This document shows positions 61,501 to 64,000 of a stretch of DNA of 64,000 bases, in pieces. This DNA comes from RGIG5050 sp045636065 (lineage in GTDB: Bacteria > Verrucomicrobiota > Kiritimatiellia > RFP12 > UBA1067). The translations under genes were made by a program, and so were the position numbers. The notes beneath the pieces were generated by a model. It ran no database searches and had not been told where the DNA came from. It was given only the letters and a program-made list of their open reading frames with translations. The stretch is taken from positions 1 through 64,000 of the forward strand of contig JAZTWW010000035.1 in NCBI GenBank assembly GCA_045636065.1, read 5' to 3'. The first letter of the stretch is position 1; every line of letters begins with the position of its first letter.

Positions 61501-63958
61501 GCGTTCCGTTCGTATCGACAGCCGCCTTGACATAGTAGTAATATGTCCTGCCTGCTACCGCCGTCGTGTCAGAATACTTTGTATCAGTCTGCCATCCACT
61601 TAGCGGATTCTTCGCGCCATCAAGCGTATCGGAACGATATACTCGATACGCCTTTGCGCCCACCGAGGCTTCCCACTTCACTTCAACCTTGTCTAAATAC
61701 GTCTTGGATGCCTTCACATCCGGCGGCGATAGTTTCCGCCAACCAGACACACCGACATTGTCCATACTGGTTTTTGTCGGATTGTCTTTTCTGTTTAACG
61801 ATTTCACAAAATACCAGTAGTCCACTCCTGGCGTTGTTGGCGACTTGCCCTCAATGTCACCATCAATGAACTCTTCGCTTTCCACCGTGCCACGCCATTC
61901 CGCATTTGAAACATTGTTTACCGCCGCACGATATACAGCGTATGCGGCTGCCCCCTTGGCTGCGTTCCATTTCACGCGAACATACGAAGTTTCTGTTCCC
62001 CCTGATGCAGTTATACCTCTCGGCGCGTCTGGTGCTGCTCCTGTAACCTGAAACACCCAAGGTTCTGACACCTTTTCAACGCCATCCTTGAATTTTACCG
62101 TAACTTTTACTGACTGCGGTTCTACAACCGTTTTATCCAATGCCAGAATATATCCATTAGGATATCCCTTGGGAGAGACAGACGCATAACTTCTGCCTTC
62201 GGCAATTGACCATGTCGCCGATTCTGTGACATCTACCTTCTTCTGATTGTCATAAGTTGCTTCACAACGAAACTGTTTACCCTCACCAGGCGACAGGGAA
62301 AGTGTGCCTTCAGTAATGGACACAGACATCAATTTTGCTTTCGCCGCAGTCTTCGATTTTGTATATGCCTTGCAGCAAAAGTTTGCCGTTGCATAACGAT
62401 CGGTAAAATCTTTCCATTCACCACCATCTTGACGATAAAAACTCTGCCCCTTAGACGCAGTAGCTCCGCTCGTCTTACTTGTGGCAATTTCAATCGCTAA
62501 CGGATATTTACAATCCGGCGTGGTCAACTTAAGGACAACAGAGAAGCGTTTCCCCTCTTTGATTTGGACATCCTTTTCCTTTGAAATTGGCACAGTCACA
62601 TAACCAAAAAATGACACCGTCCCGCTGTCGGAGTATGCGAGCGTCCCTGATGTTGGATCTGTTTGAGAACAATTAGTGTAAATATACAACTCATATCGTG
62701 TGTTTATTGCTTCTGAATAAAAACCGACAGCCCCCAAATAATCGTCTTTTCGAGCAACAAAAACATTAGCTCCCCACCAAACAATATCATTCCCGCCAAA
62801 AGAATTGAGCCATGATCCTAATGGATCATATTCATAAATCTCTCCATAATTGTTTGTTGCCTCAAGATCAGGGAATGCGTGTAAATCATTACGTCCGAAT
62901 GTTGCATCGTAATATGAAACATAGAAATATCCATTCGTACCAAATGAAGGTCCCCAGCTGTTCTTTGCTATAAAGGCTCCGTCTCTAGGAGGAGTTATTT
63001 TAAACTTGCTCTTTGGGTAAAAATCATCCCAGCCTACGATCAGCACAACATGTCCGCCATCCCGAGAGTTCCCATTTTCATCATATGAATACCATTTTTC
63101 GTCCCCGTCCCAATAAAAATGCGTCCCCCCCTCATTATAAGCATTGGCCACATGCATATAACCAGCACGAACACCACCATACTTCATGACGGCTGTTTTG
63201 ATTTCCTCAGTGTCTTTTACGCTCGTTTCCGATGGCGATGGCAACGGCGGAATTCCTATTATGTTCTGGACATGTCCGAGAACTGTTCCGGTGGGACTAC
63301 TTGGAACACGCTGACCATTATTATGATAGGAATTATTGGGATACTTGTCCTCCGATTCGTCAATAGGTCCCCGCCAACTCGTAAGATATGCCATAGCCAT
63401 ATTGACATATCCACCATCTTCAAAACCATCCAAATCCCATCCATGTTTATTGGCCATGTGCTTTTCTGAAAAATCTTTAATTCCCCTTTTGTTCAAAAGG
63501 AGTTGCGATTCTATTGCCCCTAAAGTGCCGTGCGCCCAACAAGTCCCATATGAACCTTGATCTCGAACTGGAGTAACATTTCCGTTTACTCTTTGATCAT
63601 AGTTGGTGGGAAACGAACTAGCACCACCTCCCAACCCATAGCGCATCCGTCTATTCCGATTCATCAGGAGATAACTACGGTCCACGCTACTGAACATGCC
63701 TCCCAATGCGTATGTCGGCGTACTATCATCTGCATCTCCTGTAGAAGCGGCCAACAACCGACGATGTTGAACGTTACCTCTTTTATTCTGGTCATTTTGT
63801 TTGCGAAGTTTTCTTTCTTTTTGGTACTTCAGGAATGCGCGACTCTCTGGCGCGAATCCTTCTCCCCACGCGCCCCCAGAGCTAACGCCGACCAATACCG
63901 TCAGCGCACATGCGGCGAGGCGCATGAGTCCGTTCGCAAGCAATCTATTTCTTTTCAT
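58502..63958 (-). CDS. Giant secreted papain-family (C1A) peptidase, lectin-like, FN3, InlB repeats
   Basis: The 1818-residue protein starts at the ATG at 63958 (GGAGGG 8 nt upstream) with a signal peptide to about residue 32. The C1A peptidase covers about 110-365: Cys140 in QGSYGTCWAHG, His303 in GGHVVLIVGW, Asn333 in KNSWG. A lectin-like domain follows (about 370-540), as in related bacterial and archaeal peptidases. Next come BIG2-like and fibronectin III-like units (about 545-1180), then at least four InlB-type repeats. The C-terminus has two copies of an InlB repeat plus a helical EF-hand/dockerin-like module. It likely digests or binds proteins or glycans outside the cell. The N-terminal half is AT-richer than the rest of the window. 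Confidence 0.88.
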   Translation of the reverse strand: MKRNRLLANGLMRLAACALTVLVGVSSGGAWGEGFAPESRAFLKYQKERKLRKQNDQNKRGNVQHRRLLAASTGDADDSTPTYALGGMFSSVDRSYLLMNRNRRMRYGLGGGASSFPTNYDQRVNGNVTPVRDQGSYGTCWAHGTLGAIESQLLLNKRGIKDFSEKHMANKHGWDLDGFEDGGYVNMAMAYLTSWRGPIDESEDKYPNNSYHNNGQRVPSSPTGTVLGHVQNIIGIPPLPSPSETSVKDTEEIKTAVMKYGGVRAGYMHVANAYNEGGTHFYWDGDEKWYSYDENGNSRDGGHVVLIVGWDDFYPKSKFKITPPRDGAFIAKNSWGPSFGTNGYFYVSYYDATFGRNDLHAFPDLEATNNYGEIYEYDPLGSWLNSFGGNDIVWWGANVFVARKDDYLGAVGFYSEAINTRYELYIYTNCSQTDPTSGTLAYSDSGTVSFFGYVTVPISKEKDVQIKEGKRFSVVLKLTTPDCKYPLAIEIATSKTSGATASKGQSFYRQDGGEWKDFTDRYATANFCCKAYTKSKTAAKAKLMSVSITEGTLSLSPGEGKQFRCEATYDNQKKVDVTESATWSIAEGRSYASVSPKGYPNGYILALDKTVVEPQSVKVTVKFKDGVEKVSEPWVFQVTGAAPDAPRGITASGGTETSYVRVKWNAAKGAAAYAVYRAAVNNVSNAEWRGTVESEEFIDGDIEGKSPTTPGVDYWYFVKSLNRKDNPTKTSMDNVGVSGWRKLSPPDVKASKTYLDKVEVKWEASVGAKAYRVYRSDTLDGAKNPLSGWQTDTKYSDTTAVAGRTYYYYVKAAVDTNGTRPSDYSIVADGMIVPPVTVSKLTISGAATIESGKSAEYTASVEYSDQSNPKDVTASCNWSKLGSAADWNGSTKTLTAKTVTSDQKVKLIAFYIENKTTIVCTNEVTITPGTSPLATPSGLKVTSQTTAGIGLSWNAVTGAGSYYVYRAASGEDAKKIGSANATSFMDNTATPGVTYTYSVSSANSKGESDRSGTVMGLVPLSAPTGVTATSDRTDGVNVSWQPSTGATYYRVARATSKTGTKQGLGSWTSNKSYLDTTAAAGTTYYYFVRAATSSDGANASDYSDPAVQGMRIPSPGSLSSISIDGQDKVSSGQATLYNCMATYLNGEVKTVKADSWAVSPTTAATIDGNGRLTAKTVTKDTDVTVSALYTEGNVSKSATKTVKIIATGSQPALVKEVSTTSRWPFAPILDIDYTLVVNPSGGKATVSVFGRDEDRGVDVVAKTLSGDGADGSAIAAGAYRLSWDVGTDYPAYHGNAFGVTLSATPYVVPTYTVTYSPGNYGTGTQKTATKTENVSLTLLGATFSRTGYTQSGWTTSDGGAKIYDLSASYTANAAITLYPFWTANTYTIKFNANGGTGSMSDLAMTYDVAKNLTNNEFTKSGSDFAGWATSSSGGVMYQNGASVKNLIATQGGTVTLYAKWTAIPTYTVTYKPGANGTGSQQTAIKTKDVALTLKGATFTRTGYTQTGWTTSDGGAKVYDLSASYTANAAITLYPFWTRSYNLMPLRNLLTNIEKITPDGVLADDELNKAMTNPHYADLDGNVNVISSAEMSIFQRIQSLNQDKSLISNVIKGDYTGISVATMEELQSLSDAVKELLSTPYVAQTYTVTYSPGTYGTGTQKTANKTENVALTLLGATFTRTGYTQTGWATSDGGAKVYDLSASYTANASATLYPFWTRVYNLTPLRNLLTGIEKLNPDGVLSDDELNKAMNNPHYADLDGNADAISSAEMSIFTRIQALNTDKTLLSNVLKGQYSGIPDATMEELGSISDAIRELTNNR
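58505..59570 (-). repeat. Two near-identical about 525 bp modules at the 3' end of the peptidase gene
   Basis: The unit encodes an InlB repeat (YTVTYSPG... GWTTSDGGAKVYDLSAS) followed by about 100 helical residues with DDELNKAM and HYADLDGN motifs. Copies lie at about 58505-59030 and 59040-59570, and a third InlB repeat alone lies near 59815-60045. The DNA is highly alike (for example the YDLSASYTANA part), so the duplication is recent or kept alike by recombination. Confidence 0.85.
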
Positions 63959-64000
63959 CCTTTGCACCCTCCATTCCCCTATTCGATTTCGGAAGCGATG

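Overview
The window reads as a continuous piece of a GC-rich, Gram-negative-type bacterial chromosome. It carries an LpxC homologue, TonB and a TonB-dependent receptor, a SurA-like chaperone and a LolA-like protein, so the cell has an LPS-type outer membrane. The mix of Bat-type (BatD, VWA, TPR) proteins, a GH109-like oxidoreductase, very large secreted InlB/BACON/fibronectin-type proteins and many signal-peptide TPR proteins points to the PVC group. A gut Kiritimatiellota or Lentisphaerota member is the best guess, but this is inference, not proof. No tRNA, rRNA, CRISPR, phage or transposase gene was seen.

Layout. 225-7897 (minus): ThiM-like pseudo-kinase, purD, purE, YycJ-type MBL protein, a double BatD protein and a glycosyltransferase, from a promoter at 7930-7958. 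7972-15764 (minus): two TPR proteins, a VWA protein, a thioredoxin-like protein, hisH and hisF, promoter 15794-15822. 15828-19870 (minus): xseB, RNase Y, an unknown exported protein and a short CapD-type dehydratase. 20038-24085 (plus): promoter, cobalamin-type riboswitch, BtuB-like receptor, TonB and a flippase-like protein. 24288-28188 (plus): metF, a separate MetH activation-domain protein and metH. 28193-34185 (minus): surA-like, rsmA, pyrE, a stand-alone IMP cyclohydrolase domain, GH109-like oxidoreductase and Na/Pi transporter. 34192-36957 (minus): unknown exported protein, GT2 and pyrK. 36939-39967 (minus): exported TPR protein and dus. 40010-45896 (minus): an RpiB-SHMT fusion, guaB, cca and a two-gene chromate transporter. 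45923-50383 (minus): AsmA-like protein, murC-like, lpxC and panB. 50357-53984 (minus): TPR protein, LolA-like protein and two DUF21 membrane proteins. 54243-63958 (minus): two giant secreted proteins, one of them a papain-family peptidase; this last part is visibly more AT-rich upstream.

Within operons, genes are packed with ATGA/TTGA overlaps, and nearly every operon has a readable sigma-70 promoter, often TTGCAT-N17-TATAAT preceded by TGG. Three exported-protein genes have the -10 box only 7-8 nt before the ATG and no Shine-Dalgarno, so they look leaderless. An intergenic repeat family (about 45 bp units, one copy a 182 bp inverted-repeat element) sits in four intergenic gaps. Metabolically the window joins purine (purE, purD, cyclohydrolase, guaB), pyrimidine (pyrE, pyrK) and one-carbon/B12 chemistry (SHMT, metF, metH, cobalamin uptake) with envelope biogenesis.
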